From NCBI GenBank assembly GCA_045653945.1, contig JAZOML010000005.1, positions 1-29,203 on the forward strand: DNA of 29,203 bases. The letters are read 5' to 3'. The stretch is from SIG673 sp045653945. GTDB taxonomy: Bacteria; Bacillota; Clostridia; Oscillospirales; CAG-272. Shown piece by piece: positions 1-6,967 of this stretch (position 1 is its first letter; the number at the start of each line of letters is the position of its first letter). The translations under genes and the position numbers were made by a program. The notes beneath the pieces are model-generated. The model was not told where the DNA came from. It did not search any database and saw only the letters and a program-made list of their open reading frames with translations.

Positions 1-36
1 AAGAAAGACCCTGTTGAATCACTAAGAAGTGAATAA
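1..36 (+). CDS. C-terminal tail of an upstream gene (partial)
   Basis: The first reading frame is open from base 1 to a TAA at 34-36 and encodes the tail KKDPVESLRSE. An intrinsic terminator starts seven bases later, which is what one expects after a real stop codon. Too little is visible to assign a function, and it could be chance. Confidence 0.35.
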   Translation, partial: KKDPVESLRSE

Positions 37-42
37 ATTTAC

Positions 43-70
43 AAAAAGCCTTCCAAACGGAAGGCTTTTT
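43..70 (+). terminator. Rho-independent terminator
   Basis: A 12-bp perfect stem (AAAAAGCCTTCC with GGAAGGCTTTTT) and an AAAC loop, ending in a T run. It closes the upstream transcript just before the promoter of the exonuclease gene. Confidence 0.85.
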
Positions 71-72
71 CC

Positions 73-101
73 TTGACAAAAACTTTTAAATATGTTATCA
101 T
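73..101 (+). promoter_or_regulatory. Sigma-A type promoter for the exonuclease/S4 pair
   Basis: TTGACA at 73-78, a 17-bp spacer and TATCAT at 96-101. The -10 box is preceded by TGT, so it is also an extended -10. It lies 35 bases before the ATG at 136 and directly follows the upstream terminator. Confidence 0.75.
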
Positions 102-135
102 ATTGCTTAGAAATGAAAAGGAATTTTTTACATAG

Positions 136-1209
136 ATGAAATACCTGTTTTTTGATATAGAATGTGCAAACTGTGATAACGGTAACGGTAAAATTTGCTC
201 ATTTGGTTACGTGTTAACCGATGAGGAGTTCAATATTCTTGAATATAAGGATATTTTAATAGACCCTAAATCTAAATTTAAGCTTCGGGGATACGGTAAA
301 AAGAAATATATTGAACTTGCATACCCCGAAACGGCATTTTTTGCCTCACCGCCGTTTAATTACTATTACCAAACAATTAAAGCGATGCTTACAGCTGAGG
401 ATACGCTTATTTTTGGCTATGCTCCCGAAAATGACGCATCTTTTTTGCGCTCCGAATTTGAAAGATATTCACTTCCGGAGGTTAATTTTATTTTCCACGA
501 CGTGCAAAGACTGTTCAAAATGGTGGTAGATACCGAGGATAAAAATCTTTGCTCGCTTTCGCACGCTTGCGAAATTTTACAAATTGATACGGCGTTTATA
601 ACGCACAAGAGCTGTGATGATGCCTTTGCGACAATGCTTGTTCTAAAAGAACTTTGCGCAAGGCTAAAAAAGTCGGCAAAGGAAATCGTTGACGAGAACC
701 CGATAATTAAGGGAGAGCTTAAGCACGGCGAAATTAACGCAAACTATTTTAAGCCAAAGCCCGAATTACTTCCAGGTGAGGAAAACTATATAAAAGGGGT
801 AAATAAGGATAATTTCCGTTACCTTATCCGTAGACTATCGGCTCGTAAGGGCGGAAGTAAAATATGCTTTTCCTGGCTTTATGAGTTTAGACATTTTAGA
901 GAAATGGTCGTGCTTGTGGACGAGCTCTCTAAAATTGGATATAAATACACGAGTAAGCTTTCCGAAGCGGACTTTTTTGTCAAAAAGCCTGCATATATGC
1001 GTGGAATTTGCCGAAGAGAAAAGGATATTTACGAGGCTAGAAGCTCATCCTTTGAAATTAATAACAGCAATATAAAACGTAAATTAAAGGTTTATCGCTT
1101 TTGCGATATGCTTGAAATTTTAAGTATAAATGAAGAACAGCTTACTGAACTTGCTAAAAATGCCGATAAAATCATTGAGGAGTTAAAAGATGGCGCAAAT
1201 CCTATCTGA
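136..1209 (+). CDS. DEDDh-family 3'-5' exonuclease (DnaQ/RNase T fold)
   Basis: The first about 175 residues form a DnaQ-like exonuclease domain. Exo I is FFDIEC with D7 and E9, Exo II is around GYAPENDASFL with D100, and Exo III is HKSCDDA with H157 and D162, the HxxxxD spacing of DEDDh enzymes. Such enzymes hydrolyse DNA or RNA from the 3' end using two metal ions. The substrate cannot be told from sequence. Residues about 180-357 form a lysine-rich C-terminal extension that I do not recognise; it may bind nucleic acid. The ATG at 136 follows AAAAGGAA at 116-123. The gene overlaps the next one by 20 bases, so the two are probably cotranscribed and translationally coupled. Confidence 0.8.
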   Translation: MKYLFFDIECANCDNGNGKICSFGYVLTDEEFNILEYKDILIDPKSKFKLRGYGKKKYIELAYPETAFFASPPFNYYYQTIKAMLTAEDTLIFGYAPENDASFLRSEFERYSLPEVNFIFHDVQRLFKMVVDTEDKNLCSLSHACEILQIDTAFITHKSCDDAFATMLVLKELCARLKKSAKEIVDENPIIKGELKHGEINANYFKPKPELLPGEENYIKGVNKDNFRYLIRRLSARKGGSKICFSWLYEFRHFREMVVLVDELSKIGYKYTSKLSEADFFVKKPAYMRGICRREKDIYEARSSSFEINNSNIKRKLKVYRFCDMLEILSINEEQLTELAKNADKIIEELKDGANPI

Positions 1210-1957
1210 TGATGATAAGCTCCTTATAAGACGTGCCAGCGATAAGCTTAATTTGTGTGAAAAAAGATACACACAAACATCAAGTGGATTTTTAAATGAA
1301 CGTGAACAGGATATATTGCTTGCAGAATTTGAAAATACCGATAGAGCAAGAGTATTTTTGGTTGGCGGTTATGAAAGTGCTGAGAGAAGAGCGCTTGTTT
1401 TTGTGCCTGAATATCTTGAACTTCAGGAAAATGAAATTTTTGGGGCTATTCACTGCTCGTATTACAAGGATTATAACTTAAATCACCGTGATTTTCTCGG
1501 TGCGCTTATGGGACTTGGAATTGACCGAGAAACAGTAGGAGATATTATTGTAAATGCTGAAGGACATTATGCCGACATAGTTGTTAAATTAGAAATACTT
1601 CCATTTTTGCTATCTGATTTTAAAACTGCGGGAAGAGCTACGCTTAAGGTTGCTCAAATTTCACTTGATGAGCTTTCAAAGGTCGAAATTCAAACGCAAT
1701 CACTAACGGATACAGTTCTTTCTCCGAGAATTGATGCTATTGTTGCAGCAGGCTTTGGTCTTTCGAGAGAAAATGCCGCTATTCTTGTAAAAAGCGGAAA
1801 GGTCTACCTTAATAGAAGAAACGTAATAGACGTTGACAAAAACGTTGCTGACGGTTCGCTTATTAATGCGCTTGGATACGGTAAATTCAAGGTTTATATT
1901 TCCGGAAATACCTCTAAAAAAGGAAGACTTTTTATTAAAATTGAAAAGTATATATAA
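1190..1957 (+). CDS. YlmH-like S4-domain RNA-binding protein
   Basis: At 255 residues it matches the usual size of YlmH proteins. The C-terminal part, about residues 178-235, is an S4 RNA-binding domain of the form SPRIDAIVAAGFGLSRENA followed by VKSGKVYLNRR, the classic basic hairpin of S4 folds. The N-terminal two thirds match the YlmH arrangement. YlmH is usually found next to cell-division genes in Gram-positives and has been linked to rescue of stalled ribosomes. Here it sits instead behind an exonuclease gene and starts inside it (20-base overlap), so no separate promoter is needed. The start is the ATG at 1190, reading MAQILSDDDK. The gene ends directly at a strong terminator. Confidence 0.85.
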   Translation: MAQILSDDDKLLIRRASDKLNLCEKRYTQTSSGFLNEREQDILLAEFENTDRARVFLVGGYESAERRALVFVPEYLELQENEIFGAIHCSYYKDYNLNHRDFLGALMGLGIDRETVGDIIVNAEGHYADIVVKLEILPFLLSDFKTAGRATLKVAQISLDELSKVEIQTQSLTDTVLSPRIDAIVAAGFGLSRENAAILVKSGKVYLNRRNVIDVDKNVADGSLINALGYGKFKVYISGNTSKKGRLFIKIEKYI

Positions 1958-1987
1958 AAATCCACAATCATTTGATTGTGGATTTTT
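1956..1987. terminator. Probably bidirectional terminator between convergent genes
   Basis: AAAAATCCACAATCA is followed by its complement TGATTGTGGATTTTT, with A and T tracts on both sides. It lies between the S4 gene and the convergent S1 gene and can serve both strands. Confidence 0.75.
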
Positions 1988-2024
1988 ATAGTTATTTATA
2001 ACTAATAATAAGACAAAATATGTG

Positions 2025-2948
2025 TTAAAATACCGTTTCTATTGTCCTTAAAGCTTCTGGTGGTGAATAAATCCAACGGTCAATATGAGTCTGCTGAGCG
2101 TGAAAATACCTTGGTACAGTAAGAATTGTATCGCCAATCCCCGTATCAATTATTACAAGCTTAATCTTCATACGCTCTGGAATTATATTTTTTATATATA
2201 CTGCCACCGTTTGTCCAACGCATAAATCCTCTCTTGGCTCGGCAAGTCCCGTTAAATTAGGCGCAAGCTCAATAAAAACACCATAGTCTTCCATCGAGCG
2301 TATTATACCTGCAACTGTTTGACCGATTTTAAATTCATCGGCATTTTCCTGCCAGCTTCCAAGTAATTCCTTTTGAGTAACGAAAACCCTGCCTGTTTCG
2401 TAATCAATGCTTTTAATAACCGCCTTGATACTCATACCAACCGTAAATCTATCTTTAGGATGAGAAATCCTAGAAACTGAAATGCAGTCTATTGACATCA
2501 GCGAAACAAGACCGCATCCAATATCAACAAATGCTCCAAACCGCTCAAGGTGAGTAACTCTTGCATCTAATATATCACCCGGAGTAAGTGTAAGTATAAA
2601 ATTTTGCATACACTCAATTTGCGCTGCTTTTCTTGAAAGGACAGCGTAAGTTTTTCCGTTTTTGTCTGTGTCAAAGCCAAGAATTTTAAAGCACACCGGT
2701 TTTCCGATTCTTGTGATTATTGCGATATCCTTTTGTTCTTCTTTTGAGTAAAGCACCTCATTTTTAGGTATTATTCCTTTAATTGGTCCTAAATCTACCG
2801 TAATATTTAATTTGTCGTCGCATAGCAAAGCCATTCCCTCAAGAATTTTTCCGCATCCAGCAGCCTTTTCAAGCATAGATAATGAGGATAGATAATCTCT
2901 GTTTTCCGCTGTTGCTATTTGTGCACCTTCAGGTAAATATTTATTCAT
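2025..2948 (-). CDS. S1-repeat RNA-binding protein (ribosomal protein S1-like)
   Basis: The 307 residues contain three S1/OB-fold repeats. The first is degenerate at about residues 33-100. The second, about 125-200, shows GDILDARVTHLERFGAFVDI. The third, about 205-265, shows GQTVAGIIRSMEDYGVFIEL. These modules bind single-stranded RNA. Clostridia often carry short S1-like proteins of this kind, some annotated as RpsA homologues, but this one is shorter than the 4 to 6 repeat S1 of Gram-negatives and its link to the ribosome is unproven. The start ATG is at 2948 on the minus strand, with purine-rich AAAGGAAAGGAA and AAGG upstream. It is a single gene, convergent with the S4 gene and divergent from the 88-residue gene to its right. 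Confidence 0.85.
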   Translation of the reverse strand: MNKYLPEGAQIATAENRDYLSSLSMLEKAAGCGKILEGMALLCDDKLNITVDLGPIKGIIPKNEVLYSKEEQKDIAIITRIGKPVCFKILGFDTDKNGKTYAVLSRKAAQIECMQNFILTLTPGDILDARVTHLERFGAFVDIGCGLVSLMSIDCISVSRISHPKDRFTVGMSIKAVIKSIDYETGRVFVTQKELLGSWQENADEFKIGQTVAGIIRSMEDYGVFIELAPNLTGLAEPREDLCVGQTVAVYIKNIIPERMKIKLVIIDTGIGDTILTVPRYFHAQQTHIDRWIYSPPEALRTIETVF

Positions 2949-3045
2949 TGCCTTATGTAATTCCTTTCCTTTGTAACTTGTTATATTTTATGCAAAGGAA
3001 AAGTTTTTAGAACAAAATAAAAATATTAAAATTTACAAATTAGTG

Positions 3046-3074
3046 TGGAAATACACCATTTAAAGTAGTATAAT
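3046..3074 (+). promoter_or_regulatory. Putative promoter for the 88-residue hypothetical gene
   Basis: TGGAAA at 3046-3051, a 17-bp spacer and a perfect TATAAT at 3069-3074. Transcription would begin near 3081. This makes the ATG at 3083 leaderless and favours the downstream ATG at 3119, which has a good ribosome-binding site. Confidence 0.6.
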
Positions 3075-3118
3075 TATTAAAAATGAATATTCTTTACCTA
3101 AATGAAAGGATTTTTGAA

Positions 3119-3385
3119 ATGGCAGAGATTAAAATAGATAAATATAAGGTTTTTAACGGTAGACCTCTTGTTATGTGCAAGAATAACACAATGATTTACG
3201 GAGACTTAAACGAAAAGGCATACGCTGAAATAATTATGCTCGGCGCTGATGTTGAAGGTATGCTTATGGTAACTATTATTGATAGTAAGACCAAAGAGGT
3301 TTTACTTCCCAATACATTTAAAAACGGTATGTACGAGGCTCTTGAACACGCTTGTGAGCAGATTGAAAGATTTAACAAGAAGTAA
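3119..3385 (+). CDS. Conserved-looking small protein of unknown function
   Basis: I do not recognise this 88-residue protein. It has no signal peptide or membrane segment. It looks like a small alpha/beta cytoplasmic protein with strands around KVFNGRPLVMCKNNTMIYGDL and MLMVTIIDSKTKEVLL and a C-terminal helix EALEHACEQIERFNKK. The ATG at 3119 is chosen because GAAAGGA at 3104-3110 stands eight bases before it. An in-frame ATG at 3083 lies too close to the promoter. The gene is monocistronic, with its own promoter and terminator. Confidence 0.7.
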   Translation: MAEIKIDKYKVFNGRPLVMCKNNTMIYGDLNEKAYAEIIMLGADVEGMLMVTIIDSKTKEVLLPNTFKNGMYEALEHACEQIERFNKK

Positions 3386-3396
3386 AAACTAAAGGA

Positions 3397-3425
3397 AAAC
3401 GACCACCTTTTCGGTGGTCGTTTTT
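3397..3425. terminator. Bidirectional terminator between convergent genes
   Basis: The stem CGACCACC/GGTGGTCG (3400-3407 with 3413-3420) is extended by A/T pairs and flanked by A and T tracts. It serves the 88-residue gene on the plus strand and trmB, which stops at 3429, on the minus strand. Confidence 0.87.
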
Positions 3426-3428
3426 ATG

Positions 3429-4040
3429 TTAATTCTTATATGCTTCAACTCTATTGATTTTAAAGCCCTTAGCCGAGAAGTTGTCCTCGTATTCAGTGTG
3501 GAGATTTTCAGCCTCATATTCGCTATTGTGCAAATCAAACGTGAGCTTTTCAAGGCGAAAGCCTGCGGCAGGCAAGGTTTCAAGAGAGTATTCAAACAAA
3601 ATTATATTGTCAGTTTTGAAGAAAATCGCACCGTCGTCGGATAACAGCTTTTTGTAAATTTCAAGATACTTTGGCGCAGTAAGACGGCGTTTTGCGTGTT
3701 TGGGACGGGGCCAAGGGTCGGAAAAGTTGAGATAAATTCTCTTGACTGAGCCTTCGGCAAAATATTCGGGAAGCTGCTCTGCATCGCAGTTAATAAGCTT
3801 TACGTTAGTAAGCTCTTCGCGCTTCATTTTTTCGGCGGCAAGAAGGATAACATCAGAGATTTTTTCAATGCAAACGTACTGCACGTCAGGATTTTGTTTT
3901 GCAAGCTGCATCATAAATCCGCCCTTGCCACACCCAATTTCAATCATTATATCCTTTTTATTGTAAGGCTTTTCCTGTATAAAATAATCGGCACAGGCAA
4001 TCAATCTAGCCTCGCCGTTTTTCTTTTTTCTCATTCTCAT
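3429..4040 (-). CDS. trmB: tRNA (guanine-N7-)-methyltransferase
   Basis: TrmB uses S-adenosylmethionine to make m7G46 in the variable loop of tRNAs. The SAM-binding motif I is IEIGCGKGG at residues 33-41. The family signature LNFSDPWP (104-111) is followed by KHAKRRL. The length of 203 residues is normal. I chose the ATG at 4040, reading MRMRKKKNGE, because AAAAAGGA stands about 12 bases upstream. The reading frame is open for 29 more codons upstream, but those are AT-rich and unlike TrmB. The gene is convergent with the 88-residue gene and ends at the shared terminator. Confidence 0.93.
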   Translation of the reverse strand: MRMRKKKNGEARLIACADYFIQEKPYNKKDIMIEIGCGKGGFMMQLAKQNPDVQYVCIEKISDVILLAAEKMKREELTNVKLINCDAEQLPEYFAEGSVKRIYLNFSDPWPRPKHAKRRLTAPKYLEIYKKLLSDDGAIFFKTDNIILFEYSLETLPAAGFRLEKLTFDLHNSEYEAENLHTEYEDNFSAKGFKINRVEAYKN

Positions 4041-4197
4041 TGTAATATATCGTCCTTTTTGGTTACTGCTTGTATTATAATAGGTTTTAAAGCTTTTTTC
4101 AATAATAAAAATGTAAATTTTCGTCAATTTTGTAGAATTGAATATTTTAAGCCAAACTACGCATACTTTTATCGGGAGTAAAATCCTTCATTTTCGC

Positions 4198-4213
4198 GTT
4201 TAAGCGCTTAAAC
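4198..4213. promoter_or_regulatory. Perfect 16-bp palindrome, candidate operator
   Basis: GTTTAAGCGCTTAAAC is an uninterrupted perfect palindrome. It ends 19 bases before the ATG of the DUF378 gene and 4 bases before its ribosome-binding site. No regulator is named; the placement fits a repressor operator in the leader, or it may be chance. Confidence 0.35.
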
Positions 4214-4232
4214 TATGAAAGGAAGTAAGAAA

Positions 4233-4445
4233 ATGATAGACAGAATAGCACTTATTTTGCTTATTGTTGGTGGTCTTAACTGGGGTAGTATAGGTCTTTT
4301 TCAGTTCGACCTTGTTGCTTGGATCGGTGGCGGTCAGGGTGCGGTTGTAAGCCGTATCATTTACGCTCTTGTCGGTCTTGCGGCACTTTGGTGTGTATCG
4401 CTCCTTTTCAGACCTGCGGGCGAAATTGCAGGCGAGCACGAATAA
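4233..4445 (+). CDS. DUF378 small membrane protein
   Basis: This 70-residue protein consists essentially of two membrane helices, about residues 4-27 (IALILLIVGGLNWGSIGLF) and about 36-59 (VVSRIIYALVGLAALWCVSLLF). The LNWG and GLAALW signatures are typical of DUF378 (YuzA-like) proteins, whose function is unknown. The ATG at 4233 is preferred because AAAGGAAG at 4218-4225 is seven bases upstream. The ATG at 4215 overlaps that site and is unlikely. It is a single gene with its own terminator. Confidence 0.85.
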   Translation: MIDRIALILLIVGGLNWGSIGLFQFDLVAWIGGGQGAVVSRIIYALVGLAALWCVSLLFRPAGEIAGEHE

Positions 4446-4446
4446 G

Positions 4447-4481
4447 AAAATTGCCGACCTAATTTGGTCGGCAATTTTTTT
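4447..4481 (+). terminator. Rho-independent terminator after the DUF378 gene
   Basis: The stem AAAATTGCCGACC pairs with GGTCGGCAATTTT and is followed by a T run. The loop is about five bases, TAATT. Confidence 0.9.
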
Positions 4482-4532
4482 AGTTATTTAAATATCCAAT
4501 ATATGTTATAACTAAAAAAAATTATAATATAC

Positions 4533-4561
4533 TTGAAAAAAGTAACGTCTTGTGCTAAAAT
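4533..4561 (+). promoter_or_regulatory. Promoter of the nfnAB operon
   Basis: TTGAAA at 4533-4538, a 17-bp spacer and TAAAAT at 4556-4561, preceded by TGC (extended -10). It lies 40 bases before the nfnA start. Confidence 0.7.
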
Positions 4562-4601
4562 ATACCTTGATATAACTTGATGTAGATATTTGGAGCAAAA
4601 A

Positions 4602-5456
4602 ATGTATAAAATAATTTCCAAGAAGGTTTTAAATCCAACCGTTATTCAAATGCATATTGAAGCACCGCTCGTTGCAAGAAAGGCACAGCCCGGACAGTTT
4701 ATAATCCTGCGTGTCGATGAGCAGGGGGAGAGAATACCTCTCACCGTTGCAGGTGTAAATAAAGAGCAGGGAACAGTAAAAATAATATTTCAGGTAGTAG
4801 GCGCTACCACAAAGGTACTTTCATTTAAAGAAGAAGGCGACTATATACAAGACTTTGTCGGGCCTCTTGGAGTTGCAACACATCTTGACGGACTTAAAAA
4901 GGTTTGTATCGTCGGGGGCGGTGTCGGATGCGCTATTGCTATGCCGATAGCCGAAAAACTACACGAAATGGGCGCAGACGTTACGAGCATAATAGGATTT
5001 CGTAGCAAGGACTTGCTCATTTTAGAGGACGAATTTAACGTTTGCTCAAACAGACTTTTCGTTATGACCGATGATGGCTCGTACGGTAGAGGCGGAAACG
5101 TAACCGTGCCGCTTAAAGAAATGCTTGAAGCGGGTGAAAAATTCGATATGATAATTACTATCGGCCCACTAATAATGATGAAATTCGTAACCCTTACCGC
5201 AAAGCCTTTTAACGTGCCTGTAACGGTGTCGATGAACCCGATTATGATTGACGGAACGGGTATGTGCGGCGGATGCCGACTTTCGCTTAACGTTGACGGT
5301 AAAAGGGTAACTAAATTCGCTTGTGTTGACGGCCCCGATTTTAACGGATACGAGGTCGATTTTGACGAGGCGATGTCAAGAGGCAGAATGTACGCCGACT
5401 TTGAACGCCACGCATACGAAAGCACCTGTAACCTCTTTAATAAGGAGGTAAAATAA
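4602..5456 (+). CDS. nfnA: NfnA-type ferredoxin-NADP+ reductase, FAD/[2Fe-2S] subunit
   Basis: This is the small subunit of a ferredoxin:NADP+ oxidoreductase of the NfnAB (electron-bifurcating transhydrogenase) type. It moves electrons among NADH, reduced ferredoxin and NADP+ in the anaerobic cytoplasm. The 284 residues follow the ferredoxin-reductase fold: FAD motif RIPLT at 44-48, nucleotide-binding loop VCIVGGGVG at 101-109, and a C-terminal [2Fe-2S] region with C222, C225 and C241. D217 is placed for the three-Cys, one-Asp ligation known in NfnA. The ATG at 4602 has GGAG six bases upstream; an in-frame TTG at 4590 is less likely. The gene lies one base from nfnB. Other homologues, such as dihydroorotate dehydrogenase electron-transfer subunits or sulfide dehydrogenase, share the fold, but pairing with the next gene decides the call. 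Confidence 0.9.
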   Translation: MYKIISKKVLNPTVIQMHIEAPLVARKAQPGQFIILRVDEQGERIPLTVAGVNKEQGTVKIIFQVVGATTKVLSFKEEGDYIQDFVGPLGVATHLDGLKKVCIVGGGVGCAIAMPIAEKLHEMGADVTSIIGFRSKDLLILEDEFNVCSNRLFVMTDDGSYGRGGNVTVPLKEMLEAGEKFDMIITIGPLIMMKFVTLTAKPFNVPVTVSMNPIMIDGTGMCGGCRLSLNVDGKRVTKFACVDGPDFNGYEVDFDEAMSRGRMYADFERHAYESTCNLFNKEVK

Positions 5457-5457
5457 A

Positions 5458-6867
5458 ATGGCAAATATGTCTTTAAAGCGTAACGAAATGCCCACCCAAG
5501 AGCCAAAGGTAAGAGCGAGAAACTTTGAAGAGGTTGCGCTCGGATACACCAAGGAGCAGGCAATAGACGAGGCGCTTCGCTGCCTTAACTGTAAAAATAT
5601 GCCTTGCGTTGACGGTTGCCCCGTTAAAATACATATTCCCGAATTTATTGGCAAAATAAAAGAGGGTGATTTTGAGGGAGCATATCAGATAATTTCGGCA
5701 TCGTCCTCACTTCCTGCCGTTTGCGGTAGAGTATGCCCGCAGGAAACACAGTGCGAATCAAAATGCGTGCGCGGTATCAAGGGCGAGAGCGTAGGTATCG
5801 GTAGACTTGAACGCTTTGTTGCCGATTATCATAACACCTTTTGCACCGAAATTCCCGAAAAGCCTGCGCCAAACGGTCATAAAGTCGCCATTGTTGGCTC
5901 AGGTCCGTCGGGACTTACCTGTGCGGGCGACCTTGCTAAAAAAGGATATGCGGTAACCGTTTTTGAGGCTCTGCATACCGCAGGCGGAGTGCTTGTTTAC
6001 GGTATTCCCGAATTCCGTCTGCCAAAGAAGATAGTCGCAAAAGAGGTCGATACCTTAAAGCACCTCGGCGTTGATGTTCAAACAAACGTCGTTATAGGCA
6101 AAACCCTCACCGTTGACGAGCTTTTTGAAATGGGCTACGAGGCGGTGTTTATCGGCTCGGGCGCAGGACTTCCTAACTTTATGAATATCCCCGGCGAGAG
6201 TTTAAAGGGCGTTTATAGCGCAAACGAATTCCTTACCCGAAGCAACCTTATGAAATCCTACCTTGATAACCCAACCACGCCGATTATGAAGGGCGGTAAG
6301 GTAGCGGTTGTCGGCGGTGGAAACGTCGCAATGGACGCCGCAAGAACGGCTCTGAGGCTCGGTGCGGAAAAAGTATATATCGTTTATAGACGTTCAATGG
6401 ATGAGCTTCCCGCAAGAAGGGAAGAGGTCGAACACGCCGAGGAGGAGGGAATTGAATTCAAGCTCCTTTGTACCCCTACCGAAATTCTCGGATATAAAAA
6501 TCCTGACGATGTACGCGACCCGAAAAACGATACAGTTATCGGTATGCGTTGCGTAAAAATGGAGCTTGGCGAACCCGATGCAAAGGGCAGACGCCGCCCC
6601 GTTGAAATTCCAAACTCCGAATTTGATATTGAGGTCGATACTGTTATAATGTCGATAGGCACATCACCCAACCCCCTTATCAAGTCCACCACAAACGGAC
6701 TTGAGGTCAACGCACGTGGCGGCATTATCGTAAACGAGGACGGTTTAACCTCACGCACCGCAGTTTACGCAGGTGGCGACGCCGTAACGGGTGCCGCAAC
6801 CGTCATTTCCGCTATGGGTGCAGGAAAAACAGCCGCCAAAGCCATTGACGAGTATTTGAGTAAATAA
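5458..6867 (+). CDS. nfnB: NfnB-type subunit, glutamate-synthase small-chain homologue
   Basis: The 469 residues match the family that includes NfnB and the small chain of NADPH glutamate synthase (GltD/GltA). The N-terminal iron-sulfur domain carries eight cysteines, C42, C45, C50 and C54, then C89, C93, C99 and C103, enough for two [4Fe-4S] clusters. The FAD site is VAIVGSGPSG near 143-152. The NADP(H) site is VAVVGGGNVAMD near 282-293, and a second FAD contact is GGDAVTGA near the end. No glutamate synthase large subunit is nearby, and nfnA stands one base upstream, so an NfnAB transhydrogenase is the best reading. The start is the ATG at 5458, nine bases after AAGGAGG, which lies inside the end of nfnA. 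Confidence 0.9.
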   Translation: MANMSLKRNEMPTQEPKVRARNFEEVALGYTKEQAIDEALRCLNCKNMPCVDGCPVKIHIPEFIGKIKEGDFEGAYQIISASSSLPAVCGRVCPQETQCESKCVRGIKGESVGIGRLERFVADYHNTFCTEIPEKPAPNGHKVAIVGSGPSGLTCAGDLAKKGYAVTVFEALHTAGGVLVYGIPEFRLPKKIVAKEVDTLKHLGVDVQTNVVIGKTLTVDELFEMGYEAVFIGSGAGLPNFMNIPGESLKGVYSANEFLTRSNLMKSYLDNPTTPIMKGGKVAVVGGGNVAMDAARTALRLGAEKVYIVYRRSMDELPARREEVEHAEEEGIEFKLLCTPTEILGYKNPDDVRDPKNDTVIGMRCVKMELGEPDAKGRRRPVEIPNSEFDIEVDTVIMSIGTSPNPLIKSTTNGLEVNARGGIIVNEDGLTSRTAVYAGGDAVTGAATVISAMGAGKTAAKAIDEYLSK

Positions 6868-6871
6868 GATG

Positions 6872-6899
6872 AAAAGAACCGACGAAAGTCGGTTCTTTT
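6872..6899 (+). terminator. Rho-independent terminator of nfnAB
   Basis: A 12-bp perfect stem, AAAAGAACCGAC with GTCGGTTCTTTT, and a stable GAAA tetraloop. Confidence 0.92.
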
Positions 6900-6909
6900 A
6901 ACATAATTG

Positions 6910-6938
6910 TTGACAATTAAGTAAAAATATGATAATAT
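6910..6938 (+). promoter_or_regulatory. Promoter of the surface lipoprotein gene
   Basis: A perfect TTGACA stands at 6910-6915. Candidate -10 boxes are GATAAT (6931-6936, 15-bp spacing) or TAATAT (6933-6938, 17-bp spacing). The -35 is clear and the exact -10 is uncertain. Confidence 0.6.
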
Positions 6939-6967
6939 ATTATCATAAACACTTTAGGAGATATACT

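Noticed and set aside
4841..5563. A 240-codon leftward frame across nfnA.
   Set aside because: Antisense shadow, proline- and serine-rich, with no ribosome-binding site; nfnA is unmistakable on the plus strand.
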